From contig NZ_JAGINQ010000005.1 in NCBI RefSeq assembly GCF_017876165.1, positions 1 through 64,000 on the forward strand: a stretch of DNA of 64,000 bases, read 5' to 3'. The first letter of the stretch is position 1. Each line of letters begins with the position of its first letter. Both the position numbers and the translations under genes were made by a program. The notes under the pieces are model-generated. The model worked only from the letters and a program-made list of their open reading frames with translations. It ran no database searches and was not told the origin of the DNA. Below are positions 52,250 to 60,934 of this stretch, piece after piece. Source of the stretch: Azospirillum soli. Lineage in GTDB: Bacteria; Pseudomonadota; Alphaproteobacteria; Azospirillales; Azospirillaceae.

Positions 52250-54225
52250 GGAAGCGCCTCCAGCGGCACCGGGAAGACGGCATCGGCGGCGCTGCCGCCC
52301 TCGTCCAGCGCGATCCAGCGGGCGGTGTCGTCGTGGTAGATCTGGTAAAGGCGCAGCTTGCGCTCCAACTCGTCCAGGAAGGCCTGCTGCTCGCCGATGG
52401 ACCAGCGGCTCCAGGTCTGCTGGTCGATGCTCATGACCTTGCTCTTGTAGGGCAGGTCGTCGAGGTATTCGCCGAGCAGGCCGAGGTCGCCCAGCTTCAG
52501 CGCGTCCGGCCGGTTCATCTGGTTGGGGTCGCGGCCCAGCACAGCGGCGGCCGAGCGCAGGCGCTTGAAGAAGTCGTCGGGCGTCAGCTGCGCCGCTTGG
52601 CCCGCATCCACGATGCCTTTCACCGCTTGGCGAAGGTCGGACAGCTGGTTCTTGTTCAGCAGCACCCGCACGTCGGTGGTGGCGAGGTCGGGCTTCGCGA
52701 AGTCGCGGTCGGCGATCCAGGCGCGCAGCAGGCGCGGCGGCTCCGTCCCCTCGACGCGGCCGAGATAGGCCAGCTGCATCGCCCGCCCGACCAGCCGGGC
52801 GTCGTCGGCGGCGCGCTTGGCCGGATCCTTTTCCGGTGCGGCGGCCGGAGCGTCCTCCGACATCTTGCCGTCGGCGGCGACTTTGACCTGATTGACAATG
52901 GCGTCGGCGAGCGCGTCCACCGTGGCGCCGAACCGCTCCACCGAACCGGCCTCGACGTCGTAATAGAGCGGCTTGTTCAGCGCCCGGTTGAAGGACAGCG
53001 CCTGATACTGGGCCTGCGCCTGAGCGTGGCTCGCTTTACCGGCTGGCGTCTTCAGGTGCAGCGTGTAGATGGCGGCGCCGCGCTGTTCCGCCTCCAGCCG
53101 CACCTGCTCCGCGTCGAGCTTCGTTTCCGACAGTGGGTCGCCGCCCTTCAGCGCGCCCGCGTCGGTGACGAGAACGACGTAGCGTCCGCCGGCCTCCGAC
53201 CAGTCGATGTCGCGAAGCGCGGTCATCACCCCGGCGAAGGCGTCCTCGTCAAAACGGGCGCTCGACACCTTGGCCTGGGACAGGCCCTTCACCTGGGCCA
53301 GGAAGGCGTCGCCGTTCGCCACCTTGTTGGGGTCGGCGAACAGCTTGGAGACATAGTCCAGCCCCGGCGTTGCCGTGGTGGAGGAGCGGAAGGCGACCAG
53401 CCCGAAATGCACCTTGGACCCCAACCCGGCCTCGGCCACGCGGGCGTAGATGCGGCGCACCGCCTCGCGCGTGCGGTCGATGTAGGGATCCATGGAGATC
53501 GTGCTGTCGATCACGAACACCACGTTGGCGGTGAAATTGCGCAACGCCAGCGTGCGGTCGGGCGCCGGCTGGTCGGGTGCCTTCTCCGGCCGGGCGGTGA
53601 CCGAGGCGACCTCCAGCACCCGCACGGGGAAGCCGGCGCCGTGGTACGCCTCCTCCGCCTGGAGGATCGGCAGCAGGTAGAACTGCTTGTTGAAATCGAC
53701 GTGGGTTTCCGGCTCGATCGACATCACCGGCGAGTTTGCCGGCAGAGGCGGCTTGGTCGCGGCGGTGAGCAGCGGCTTGGCCGCTGTCCCCGGATCTGCG
53801 GATTCCAGCACCGACAGCACGCCGGCCTTGTCCTTGAACAGCAGCGCGCGGTCGCGCCCGGCCGGGTTGGTGAAGGCAAGCGTCAACTGCTGCTTCCAGG
53901 GCAGCGTCGCATCGGCCCTGACCCAGCCCTTCACCTCGCCCCGGCTGTTCGGGCCGACTTCCAGCCATTCCGCGTCGCCGACCGTCTTGCGGTCGTAGAC
54001 GTAGAGGATGGAGAGCGCCGGCAGTTCGGTGCCTTTGGCGGCGGCGCCGGGTGCCGGGGCCAGCGCGGCGCCGGGGCGCGTCAGCACGCGCTGGTGCAGC
54101 GTCTTCTTGCCTTCCATCAGCAATGGCGTCCGCTCCGGCGCCGCGTGCGTGGCGATGGGTGCGGCCAGCGTGAGGCACAGCGCGGCGAGGAGGGCGGAAA
54201 GGGCGGGAGAACGCGGCGGCATCAC
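52246..54225 (-). CDS. Exported vWA protein with SH3-like N-terminal domain
   Basis: A 659-residue protein with a signal peptide (about 1-28, ALCLTLAAPIATHAA). Residues about 65-112 (ILYVYDRKTVGDAEWLEVGP, then GEVKGWVR) look like a bacterial SH3 domain. The vWA domain begins near 232 (TANVVFVIDSTISMDPYIDR); its MIDAS is D240-S-T-I-S244, the DxTxS form of DxSxS, with LVTDAGALKGGDPLSE later. A C-terminal helical region (about 470-659) follows. It probably binds a partner through Mg2+ in the periplasm. The start is GTG 54225 (GTGA overlap with the upstream stop); ATG 54222 is next in frame. Confidence 0.85.
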   Translation of the reverse strand: MMPPRSPALSALLAALCLTLAAPIATHAAPERTPLLMEGKKTLHQRVLTRPGAALAPAPGAAAKGTELPALSILYVYDRKTVGDAEWLEVGPNSRGEVKGWVRADATLPWKQQLTLAFTNPAGRDRALLFKDKAGVLSVLESADPGTAAKPLLTAATKPPLPANSPVMSIEPETHVDFNKQFYLLPILQAEEAYHGAGFPVRVLEVASVTARPEKAPDQPAPDRTLALRNFTANVVFVIDSTISMDPYIDRTREAVRRIYARVAEAGLGSKVHFGLVAFRSSTTATPGLDYVSKLFADPNKVANGDAFLAQVKGLSQAKVSSARFDEDAFAGVMTALRDIDWSEAGGRYVVLVTDAGALKGGDPLSETKLDAEQVRLEAEQRGAAIYTLHLKTPAGKASHAQAQAQYQALSFNRALNKPLYYDVEAGSVERFGATVDALADAIVNQVKVAADGKMSEDAPAAAPEKDPAKRAADDARLVGRAMQLAYLGRVEGTEPPRLLRAWIADRDFAKPDLATTDVRVLLNKNQLSDLRQAVKGIVDAGQAAQLTPDDFFKRLRSAAAVLGRDPNQMNRPDALKLGDLGLLGEYLDDLPYKSKVMSIDQQTWSRWSIGEQQAFLDELERKLRLYQIYHDDTARWIALDEGGSAADAVFPVPLEALP

Positions 54226-55214
54226 TTCTTCTCCAGCGCGGCGGCGAGGGTCGCGGCCTCAGCGTCGCCGGCGGCGGCGGCCTTTTTCAGCCATTCCAGA
54301 GCTTTCGGCGGGTTGCTGTCCTTCAGCAGGGTGCCGAGGCGCCGTTGCGCCGGGACCGAACCCGCGCCCGCCGCTGCCTCGTACCAGCGTTGGGCCGTGT
54401 CGGCGTTGGGGCCGGGCAGTGGGCTGGTCTGCGGGTTGAAGGTCGCTGGATCGTACATGCGGGCGAGCGCCAGGGCGGCGTCGCCGTCGCCCTTCTCCGC
54501 CGCGTAGCGGTAGACCAGCAGCGCGCCGTCCAGCTTTCCGCCCTTGGCGAGTTCGTCACCCTTGCCGCGCGCGTCGGCCGCCGCCGGCGTGCGTTCCAGA
54601 AAGGCGCGGACCTCGGCGCGGATGTCCTGCGGCGCGGGCGCCGGGGGCGGCGCAGCGGCGGTCTGGATGGGCGTCTCGTCCGTCTGTTTCAGGACGAACC
54701 ACGCCGCCCCGCCGGCCACGGCAAGGACGAGCACGATCCCGGCGGCGATCAACCCGACCCCTGGTGGATCGTTGATCGGCGGCGGAGGAGGGGGCGGCGG
54801 TGGTGGCGGCGGCGGAGGAGGTAGTGGTGGTGGGGGAGGCGGCGGTGGCGATGGCGGTTCTGCGGCGCGCGCCCGGCTGCCGAGCAGGCCGCGCACGCTG
54901 AGCGTCGCGGTGCTCTTCGTCGCGCCATGGACGTGCAGGCGGAAGGCGGCGGCGGTCGCCTGCGCCTCCAGAAGCGGTTCTACGATGACCGGGCCAACCG
55001 TCAGGACCGTCTGGCCGGCCTCGACGCCGGCTTCCAGATCCGGCCCGACGCTGAAGGCGTGCTCGTGCGCCTGCCAGCCGTTGGGGCCGAGCCAGCGCGC
55101 GGAACTCTGGTTGCGCTCGATGGCGATGGCGTCCGGAGCGGTGGCCCCGGCGCCCAGGGTGATCTGCCCATGGCCGGGGCCAAGGCGCGGGTGGGTGGTG
55201 ATGTCGGCGCGCAT
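54222..55214 (-). CDS. Proline-rich membrane protein with Sel1/TPR repeats
   Basis: A 330-residue protein. Residues 1-118 are a globular, beta-rich cytoplasmic domain (ITLGAGATAPDAIAIERNQS...). A Pro tract of about 30 residues follows (about 119-147), then one membrane helix (about 153-175, GLIAAGIVLVLAVAGGAAWF), a second Pro/Ala stretch, and a C-terminal Sel1-like repeat domain (about 230-328: ALALARMYDP, AQRWYEAAAGAGSVPAQRRL, ALEWLKKAAAAGDAEAATLA). This is a scaffold architecture: cytoplasmic sensor-like domain and periplasmic helical repeats. It is 19 bp after srfC and overlaps the vWA gene. Confidence 0.8.
   Translation of the reverse strand: MRADITTHPRLGPGHGQITLGAGATAPDAIAIERNQSSARWLGPNGWQAHEHAFSVGPDLEAGVEAGQTVLTVGPVIVEPLLEAQATAAAFRLHVHGATKSTATLSVRGLLGSRARAAEPPSPPPPPPPPLPPPPPPPPPPPPPPPINDPPGVGLIAAGIVLVLAVAGGAAWFVLKQTDETPIQTAAAPPPAPAPQDIRAEVRAFLERTPAAADARGKGDELAKGGKLDGALLVYRYAAEKGDGDAALALARMYDPATFNPQTSPLPGPNADTAQRWYEAAAGAGSVPAQRRLGTLLKDSNPPKALEWLKKAAAAGDAEAATLAAALEKK
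54777..54855. repeat. Low-complexity GGN-repeat tract coding poly-proline
   Basis: About 79 bp made almost only of GGC/GGA/GGT/GGG triplets on the plus strand encode the minus-strand Pro tract of the Sel1 protein. Such tracts change length by slippage and stall ribosomes unless EF-P acts. Confidence 0.8.
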
Positions 55215-55233
55215 GCCGGGGTCTCCCTCGTGC

Positions 55234-57900
55234 TCAGGCGCCCGTGGTGGGCAATGTGGCGGGCAGCGCGGCCAGGATGCGGCCGAGGCGCTGGTTGGCG
55301 TGTGGCGGGATCTCGCTGGATTCCGAATGGCCCAGGTTGTCCAGCGCGCTCTGGCGCAGAGACAGCAGCCAGTCGATGGCGAAGGGGCTGGGCGTCTCCT
55401 CCTCCGGCAGGTCCGGATAGGCGCCGGCCGGCGGCGGGTCGGCGAAAACCGGGCTGTCGTCGCCGGGGCGGGCCGGGCGGGCGGATGGCGGGCGCTCCAG
55501 CATGCCGAGGTAGTCGATGAGCCGGCTGATCGCCATAGACGCGGTCAGCACCTGCCGGTCCACCAGCGCCTCCCACTGGGCGCCGACGTTGGCCTCCGCC
55601 GCCTCAATGGCCTGGACGATGCGGTCCTCCAGGTTTCGGGCGGAGGCGGCGCGGCGCAGCTCCCGCGTGATGAACAGCGCGGAATCGCGAGGCAGGTTGC
55701 CGAGATGGCGCAGCAGCGCCTCGTCCTCGGGGAAGGCCTGCAACTGCTCCTGCCAGTCGCGCAGCACGGCGCGGGCGAAGTCCGCCGCGCGGCCGGACTT
55801 GGGTTTCGGCGCGGCGCTGGCGGCGGGGGCGGCGCTGCGCAGGGCGGACAGGTCCAGGCGGCTGCGTTGCGGGCGTGCGGCCGGGGTCTCGGCCTCCGCC
55901 TTCTCGCCCGCGCCGAAATAGAGCGAGCGCAGCCGCTCCGCCGAGGGGTACAGGCTGGCGAGAATGCCGCCCAGGAAATCGGGGTTGAGGCCTTCCAGCA
56001 GGCGGTCGAAATCGGTGAGAACCCGCTCCTCCGCCTCCGCTCCGGCGCCGGAATAGAAGGTGCCGACGCCGTCGCGCAGGCGGCGGCATTCGTGGGCGAG
56101 CAGCTCCTCGATGCGGCCGGTCTTCTGCGACGGGTCGGCGGCGGCCGACAGCTTGGCGACCAGCCGGTCAGCACCGCCGTCGTTCAGCCCGATCACGGCC
56201 TCCCAGGCGTCCGGCGCCTCCGCGATGTGTTCGCGGACCAGCGGTTCGTTCAGGAAGGCGTCGCGCAGCTTGTCCAGCCGCTCCTTCTGGCCGGGCAGAT
56301 AGCCGGTCTCGACCCCGCTTTCGATCGGCCCTTCGACGGCGATCACCGATCCGGCGAGCCGGGGCTTGCGGGTCAGGAAGGTGTTGTCGAAGGGGCGGCC
56401 GTTCCAGTCGGCCACCCAGTCTTCCCCGCCGATCTTTTCCAGCGCCATCTTCATCAGGTCGGACCAGACGATGCGGCGGGATTCGTCCGTTTCGGCGGCC
56501 ATGGGGGCCACCTTCTCGTCGAATCGGGTGATGACGAAGAACAGGCCGGCGGCGCGGCGGCGCCGTTCCGCCGCCGTGGCGCCCTGGGTCTGGCGCACCC
56601 AGGCGGACACCGCGTCCTTGACCGCCGCCACCTCCGGCTGGCGGGAGGAGGCGACGCAAAGCAGCAGCAGGTTCATTTCCTGGTCGGCGGTGTAGCGCTC
56701 GAACAGGTAGGCGACCTTGCCGCGCAGGAACAGTTCCGCCACCGGGTCGGCGTTGGCGGTGGAGCGCGACTGGTGCGTCACCTCCGCCACGCTGGTGACG
56801 TTCAGGCGCCCGCGATAGCCGGGGAAGTCCAGCAGGTCCACCCGCTTCACCAGATCGGCGGTCGGCGGGTCGGCCAGCACGAAGCGCAGCTCCGCGACCA
56901 GCGCGGCGAGGACGGAGCGGGGCAGCGACACCTCCGCCCCAGCCTCGCCGTCTCGGACCGGCAGCAGCGGCACGGCGTCGGCGCCGTCCTTGCCCAGATG
57001 CCAGAGCGTCTGGACGTTGATGATGCCCTTTTCCTTGCTGAAGTCCGTTTCCGTGCTGGAGGCGCCGCCGCGCCGCTCGACCAGCGCGGACAGGTGGCAG
57101 TAGGCGCGCTCCGCGTGGCCGAGCGTCCCCAGCGCGCGGGTCAGCATCAGGCAGCAGTCGGTGAAGGGCTGCACGTCCTGCCACAGCAGGCCGAACAGGC
57201 GGGCGCGGTCCTCCGGTGCCAGACGCGGGGCGAGGTCCGGCGCCTCCTTCCAGAAGCGCGCGTAACGCTCCATGGACGCCTTGAAATGATGGCCGAAATA
57301 GTCGGCGACGTCGATCACGTCCTCCGGCGTCAGGTCGCCAGTGGGCTGCGCCTGGACCTTGCCGCGCAGTTCCGCCAGACGGGTCTTGATGGTCTCGTCG
57401 CTGACCTGGGTGGCGGTCTGCTGGTTGAAGTCGCGGTAATAGCTGTTGCCGAGGATCTTGACGATGTCCGCCTCGGACAGCAGCCGCACGTCGATGGGGT
57501 GGCTGGACGGCGCGCCGCCCGGCTGGCAGGTGAAGCGGGTGACGAGGCCGGTCGCCTCCTTGCCGTGGCCGACTGGGTTGACGTGCTTCAGAAAGTTCAG
57601 CCGGTCCCCGCCGAGCTGCGTTTCCAGCTGCCCATCGGTCCCAGCCGCCAAGACGGAGACGAGGTAGGACTTGCCGACTTGGCTCTCCCCGAAGAAGCCG
57701 ATGGCGAGCGGCTGTTCGGCGGCGCAGCGCAGGCGGCGCAAGTGGTTGCGGGTCTGGCGCAGCTGAAGCGTCAGCGCATCGCCCTCGCGGTCCAGGCGCG
57801 GCGCGTCGGCGCGGGTGTCGCCGATCCAGGAAATCGCCTGTCCGGCGGCCTCGAAGGCATTCTGGCAGAGGTCGGAAAGCGGCTTTCCATCCATGGTCAT
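55234..57900 (-). CDS. srfC: SrfC-like P-loop NTPase
   Basis: An 888-residue soluble protein matching the SrfC (Virul_Fac) group: Walker A GESQVGKS (71-78) in LAIGFFGESQVGKSYLVSVL, Walker B VDLLDFPGYRG, and FFVITRFDEK as a likely base-recognition region. The G-domain is large and interrupted, recalling dynamin-like or septin-like GTPases; the C-terminal half is mostly helical with an Arg/Pro-rich segment near 680-705. No membrane helix is seen. It is 13 bp after srfB. Family members occur with SrfA and SrfB, first named from Salmonella as SsrB-regulated genes; their biochemical role is not established. Confidence 0.82.
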   Translation of the reverse strand: MTMDGKPLSDLCQNAFEAAGQAISWIGDTRADAPRLDREGDALTLQLRQTRNHLRRLRCAAEQPLAIGFFGESQVGKSYLVSVLAAGTDGQLETQLGGDRLNFLKHVNPVGHGKEATGLVTRFTCQPGGAPSSHPIDVRLLSEADIVKILGNSYYRDFNQQTATQVSDETIKTRLAELRGKVQAQPTGDLTPEDVIDVADYFGHHFKASMERYARFWKEAPDLAPRLAPEDRARLFGLLWQDVQPFTDCCLMLTRALGTLGHAERAYCHLSALVERRGGASSTETDFSKEKGIINVQTLWHLGKDGADAVPLLPVRDGEAGAEVSLPRSVLAALVAELRFVLADPPTADLVKRVDLLDFPGYRGRLNVTSVAEVTHQSRSTANADPVAELFLRGKVAYLFERYTADQEMNLLLLCVASSRQPEVAAVKDAVSAWVRQTQGATAAERRRRAAGLFFVITRFDEKVAPMAAETDESRRIVWSDLMKMALEKIGGEDWVADWNGRPFDNTFLTRKPRLAGSVIAVEGPIESGVETGYLPGQKERLDKLRDAFLNEPLVREHIAEAPDAWEAVIGLNDGGADRLVAKLSAAADPSQKTGRIEELLAHECRRLRDGVGTFYSGAGAEAEERVLTDFDRLLEGLNPDFLGGILASLYPSAERLRSLYFGAGEKAEAETPAARPQRSRLDLSALRSAAPAASAAPKPKSGRAADFARAVLRDWQEQLQAFPEDEALLRHLGNLPRDSALFITRELRRAASARNLEDRIVQAIEAAEANVGAQWEALVDRQVLTASMAISRLIDYLGMLERPPSARPARPGDDSPVFADPPPAGAYPDLPEEETPSPFAIDWLLSLRQSALDNLGHSESSEIPPHANQRLGRILAALPATLPTTGA

Positions 57901-57913
57901 GATGACGGCTCTC

Positions 57914-60913
57914 TCACTTCTGCAGGGCGACGGCGCCGGTGTCGATCCAATAGCCGCTCTCCCCCACGCCGGTGTAGGGCAGGGTGTGCAGGCTGAGCTT
58001 CACGTCGGAGGAGCGGAAGCCGGCGACGGAGTTGGTCGGTTCGGCCGTGGAAATGCCGTAATCCTCCACCGCAAAGGGCGGCTTGCGGCCCCGGCGGACC
58101 TGATCGGCGCTGGGAATGCGCACGGTGCGCTTCAGCGTCAGCAGCGGGGCGGCGGCGCGCGCGGCCTCCGCCCGTTCGGGCACGGCGTGCATCAGGTACA
58201 GCGGCGTCGCCGGCCAGCGGGCGATGGGCAGCTGGCGGAAGCCCAGCTGCACGATGCCCCGGTAGACGTGCGTCTTGGCGAGGTCCTGCGTTTCCGCCCC
58301 GCCCGTCTCGTCGGAAGGGCGGACGTCCACGTCCAGCTCGTCCAGCACGTTGTCCTGGGTGATGGTCCCGACGAGGTCGAGGAAGCCGACGTAACGCGCC
58401 GTGGACTTCACGAACAGGCGGTCGGCCGACAGGGCGAAGTTGCGCAGGTTGCCGCAGCGCCCCAGCTCGCACAGCATGGCGCCGACCGCCGCCGTGGTCT
58501 TCGGGTCGCCGATGCGGCCGTTCTTCTGGAACGGGTACCAGCTGCCGATGCGGAAGGAATGCAGCGGCACCACACGATCCGGCGGCAGAGGCAGTTCGGC
58601 CTGGAGCATCTCGCGCACCGCCGGCAGCCGCGACGGACGGCCGGACAGCAGCAGCACGTCGCAGTCGTAGGCCCGCACCGCTTCGCACAGGCAGCGCAGC
58701 ACCTTGTGGATCTCCCAATCCCAGAACAGGGCGTGCAGCGATCCCAGGTCGATGGTCACCGGCACGGTGCGCAGGTCGAAGCCGGTCGCGCCGGCCGCGC
58801 TCACGGCGTCGTTCACATAGGCGACGACCTTCTCGCTCGGCTGGCTGGCGACGTCGAAGAAGTCCTGGACGGCCCGAACCTCCACCGGCGCGCCGGTCAC
58901 CGGGTCGTACCCTTCGTAGGCCGACAGCACGGCCAGACCGATGCGGTGCAGCACCTGCACGGCCAACTGCTGGCGCAGCATGGCCTTCTGCGCCTCGGTC
59001 GCATGGGGCCCCATCAGCTCCTCGACCAGCAGGCGCGGGTCGGGGACGCCGCAGGCGGCCATGTGCTGCTGGATGGCCTTGACCACCACCGCTTGGATGA
59101 CGCGCAGCAGGATGTCGTCGCCCGCGATCTTGAAGCCCTCGCGGAACAGCTGATCCGGGATGATGTCGGGGTTGATGCCCTCGCCGTGCAGCGAGAAATC
59201 CGTCACCACCAGATCCGTGGTGCCGCCGCCGATGTCGAGCGAGGCGACGCGCAGTTTGCGCCCCGGCACTTCCCCATGACGCGGGCGGCGCATGGTGGCG
59301 AAGAAGGGCTCGGCGTTGCCAGCGAAATGCCAGACGATCCCGTTGTAGAGGTAGAGAACCTGCGAACAGGTCGCCTCGTCCCAGTTCATGACGAGGTCGG
59401 GCATCTTCGGCCAGCAGTGCGGGCTGACCTCCGGGCCGTAATCCTCCGGGTGCCAGCCCAGCGTCGTCCACACCAGCCGCAACGCTTGGTTGGCGCGCTC
59501 GCGGTAGATGGCCTGCTCCTGCACCGACATGGAGGGCGGCACGGTCAGGATGATGCGGCGCAGGTGGCGCGGCAGGTCGGCGTGGCTGGAGCGCTGGCGC
59601 TGCGAGGGGGCGTTGATCTGAGTCAGCGCCTGCACCAGGATCTCGGTCAGCGTGAAGGTCATCAGGGACGAGCGGGAGTAGTGCGGCATGAAGACCGGCA
59701 TGCCGCTGCCGTCCTCGGCGAACAGCGCCTCGCCCTTCTGGTCGATGTGGTTGGTGAAGGGGGCGGCGGTAGCGTGCGGCTCGTCCCAGGACGCGCCACC
59801 GGTCGGGGGGGCGTTGAAGCGCCACGCGGTGGGGTATTCGTTCTCGTCCCACAGATAGCGTTTGGGGCTGGACAGGCCGGTCGCCCCGTCCGTGCCCCGG
59901 CGCCGCCCGGCCAGCCGCATCGCCTCCGGCCCGACCCGCGCGATGGTCGGCCACAGGAAGGCGTCGCCCAGGCCGCTCTGCACCGACAGATGGTCCTTGC
60001 CGAAATGGGCCTGCGCGAACTCGACGCGCGACTGGAACGGCTCGCGCCAGACGAGCTGCGGCTCGCCCAGGTCGCGCAGTTCCAGCGCGTGCACGTCGCC
60101 GAGCCGGTTGGAGGAACCGGGCGTCTCCTCGATCAGGATGCCGCAGGTCCGCGCGTTGCCGAGGTCGAGGATCAAATCCACCGGCACCGGGCGGTGCAGG
60201 GCGTCCGGCCGGTTGGCGATCACCTTGATCTGCGGCACCGCCACGGCGGCCAGGATGAGATTCAGCAGATGCAGGAAATGGGCACGGTGCTTGAAGTCGG
60301 CCAGTTCGGCGGCGAGGTCGTCCTGGTGCATGCGCCGGCGCTTGGCCGCCGCCTCGAACTGTTCGCGCAGCCACGCGTCCACCCAGGGAAGGGAGGCGAA
60401 ACCGGCGGCAACCCTGGCGTCGTCGGTGAACTGGAACAGATGGCCGCTGCGCACGTCCTCCCCGGTCGGGCGCAGGTAGAGCGTGCCGTCCTCGTCCATC
60501 ACCGTGGTGTCGAAGGCGATGGTCAGGCGGTGCGTGTGCTTGGGGTCCTCCCCCTCAGCCAGCTGTACGAGGCGGGCACGCGCCCAGTTGGTCGGCCCTT
60601 CGTGGAACCCGCCGTCCGGGCGGCGGCGCAGCACCGGGATCGGCAGCCACTGCCGGTCGAACAGGGCCAGCGTGTCCTTCAGCAGCGTTTCGATCTGCGG
60701 GTTCTTGCGGGCGCGGCTGTCGCCGGGCAGGTGGTAGTCGCCCTGTTCCCGGTCGTAGTCGAGGCGGATCAGCCCCAGGCCGCCGCCGTCACGCACGAAG
60801 CCGGCGGGCATGCTGCCAGCCGTCTTCAGCACCAGACCCACGTCGAGGAACTGGATGCCGCTCTTCATGATGAGCGAGGTGACTTCGTCGTATTTGCGCA
60901 GTTCCGCAAGCAT
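57914..60913 (-). CDS. srfB: SrfB-like actin/Hsp70-fold ATPase
   Basis: A 999-residue protein of the SrfB family. The actin-like ATPase core has a phosphate-1 motif near 247-263 (LILDLGNARTCGILIEE), phosphate-2 DIGGGTTD at 560-567 and an adenosine motif LLLSGRPSRLPAVREML near 765-780. Before the core is an N-terminal domain of about 240 residues; after it a C-terminal domain ends in HTLPYTGVGESGYWIDTGAV. No signal peptide or membrane helix is seen. It probably works as an ATP-switched chaperone or filament-type component with SrfC and the membrane-bound SrfA-like proteins. It is 21 bp after the SrfA-like gene. Confidence 0.88.
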   Translation of the reverse strand: MLAELRKYDEVTSLIMKSGIQFLDVGLVLKTAGSMPAGFVRDGGGLGLIRLDYDREQGDYHLPGDSRARKNPQIETLLKDTLALFDRQWLPIPVLRRRPDGGFHEGPTNWARARLVQLAEGEDPKHTHRLTIAFDTTVMDEDGTLYLRPTGEDVRSGHLFQFTDDARVAAGFASLPWVDAWLREQFEAAAKRRRMHQDDLAAELADFKHRAHFLHLLNLILAAVAVPQIKVIANRPDALHRPVPVDLILDLGNARTCGILIEETPGSSNRLGDVHALELRDLGEPQLVWREPFQSRVEFAQAHFGKDHLSVQSGLGDAFLWPTIARVGPEAMRLAGRRRGTDGATGLSSPKRYLWDENEYPTAWRFNAPPTGGASWDEPHATAAPFTNHIDQKGEALFAEDGSGMPVFMPHYSRSSLMTFTLTEILVQALTQINAPSQRQRSSHADLPRHLRRIILTVPPSMSVQEQAIYRERANQALRLVWTTLGWHPEDYGPEVSPHCWPKMPDLVMNWDEATCSQVLYLYNGIVWHFAGNAEPFFATMRRPRHGEVPGRKLRVASLDIGGGTTDLVVTDFSLHGEGINPDIIPDQLFREGFKIAGDDILLRVIQAVVVKAIQQHMAACGVPDPRLLVEELMGPHATEAQKAMLRQQLAVQVLHRIGLAVLSAYEGYDPVTGAPVEVRAVQDFFDVASQPSEKVVAYVNDAVSAAGATGFDLRTVPVTIDLGSLHALFWDWEIHKVLRCLCEAVRAYDCDVLLLSGRPSRLPAVREMLQAELPLPPDRVVPLHSFRIGSWYPFQKNGRIGDPKTTAAVGAMLCELGRCGNLRNFALSADRLFVKSTARYVGFLDLVGTITQDNVLDELDVDVRPSDETGGAETQDLAKTHVYRGIVQLGFRQLPIARWPATPLYLMHAVPERAEAARAAAPLLTLKRTVRIPSADQVRRGRKPPFAVEDYGISTAEPTNSVAGFRSSDVKLSLHTLPYTGVGESGYWIDTGAVALQK

Positions 60914-60934
60914 TCGAGCGCTTTCCCGGTTGGC

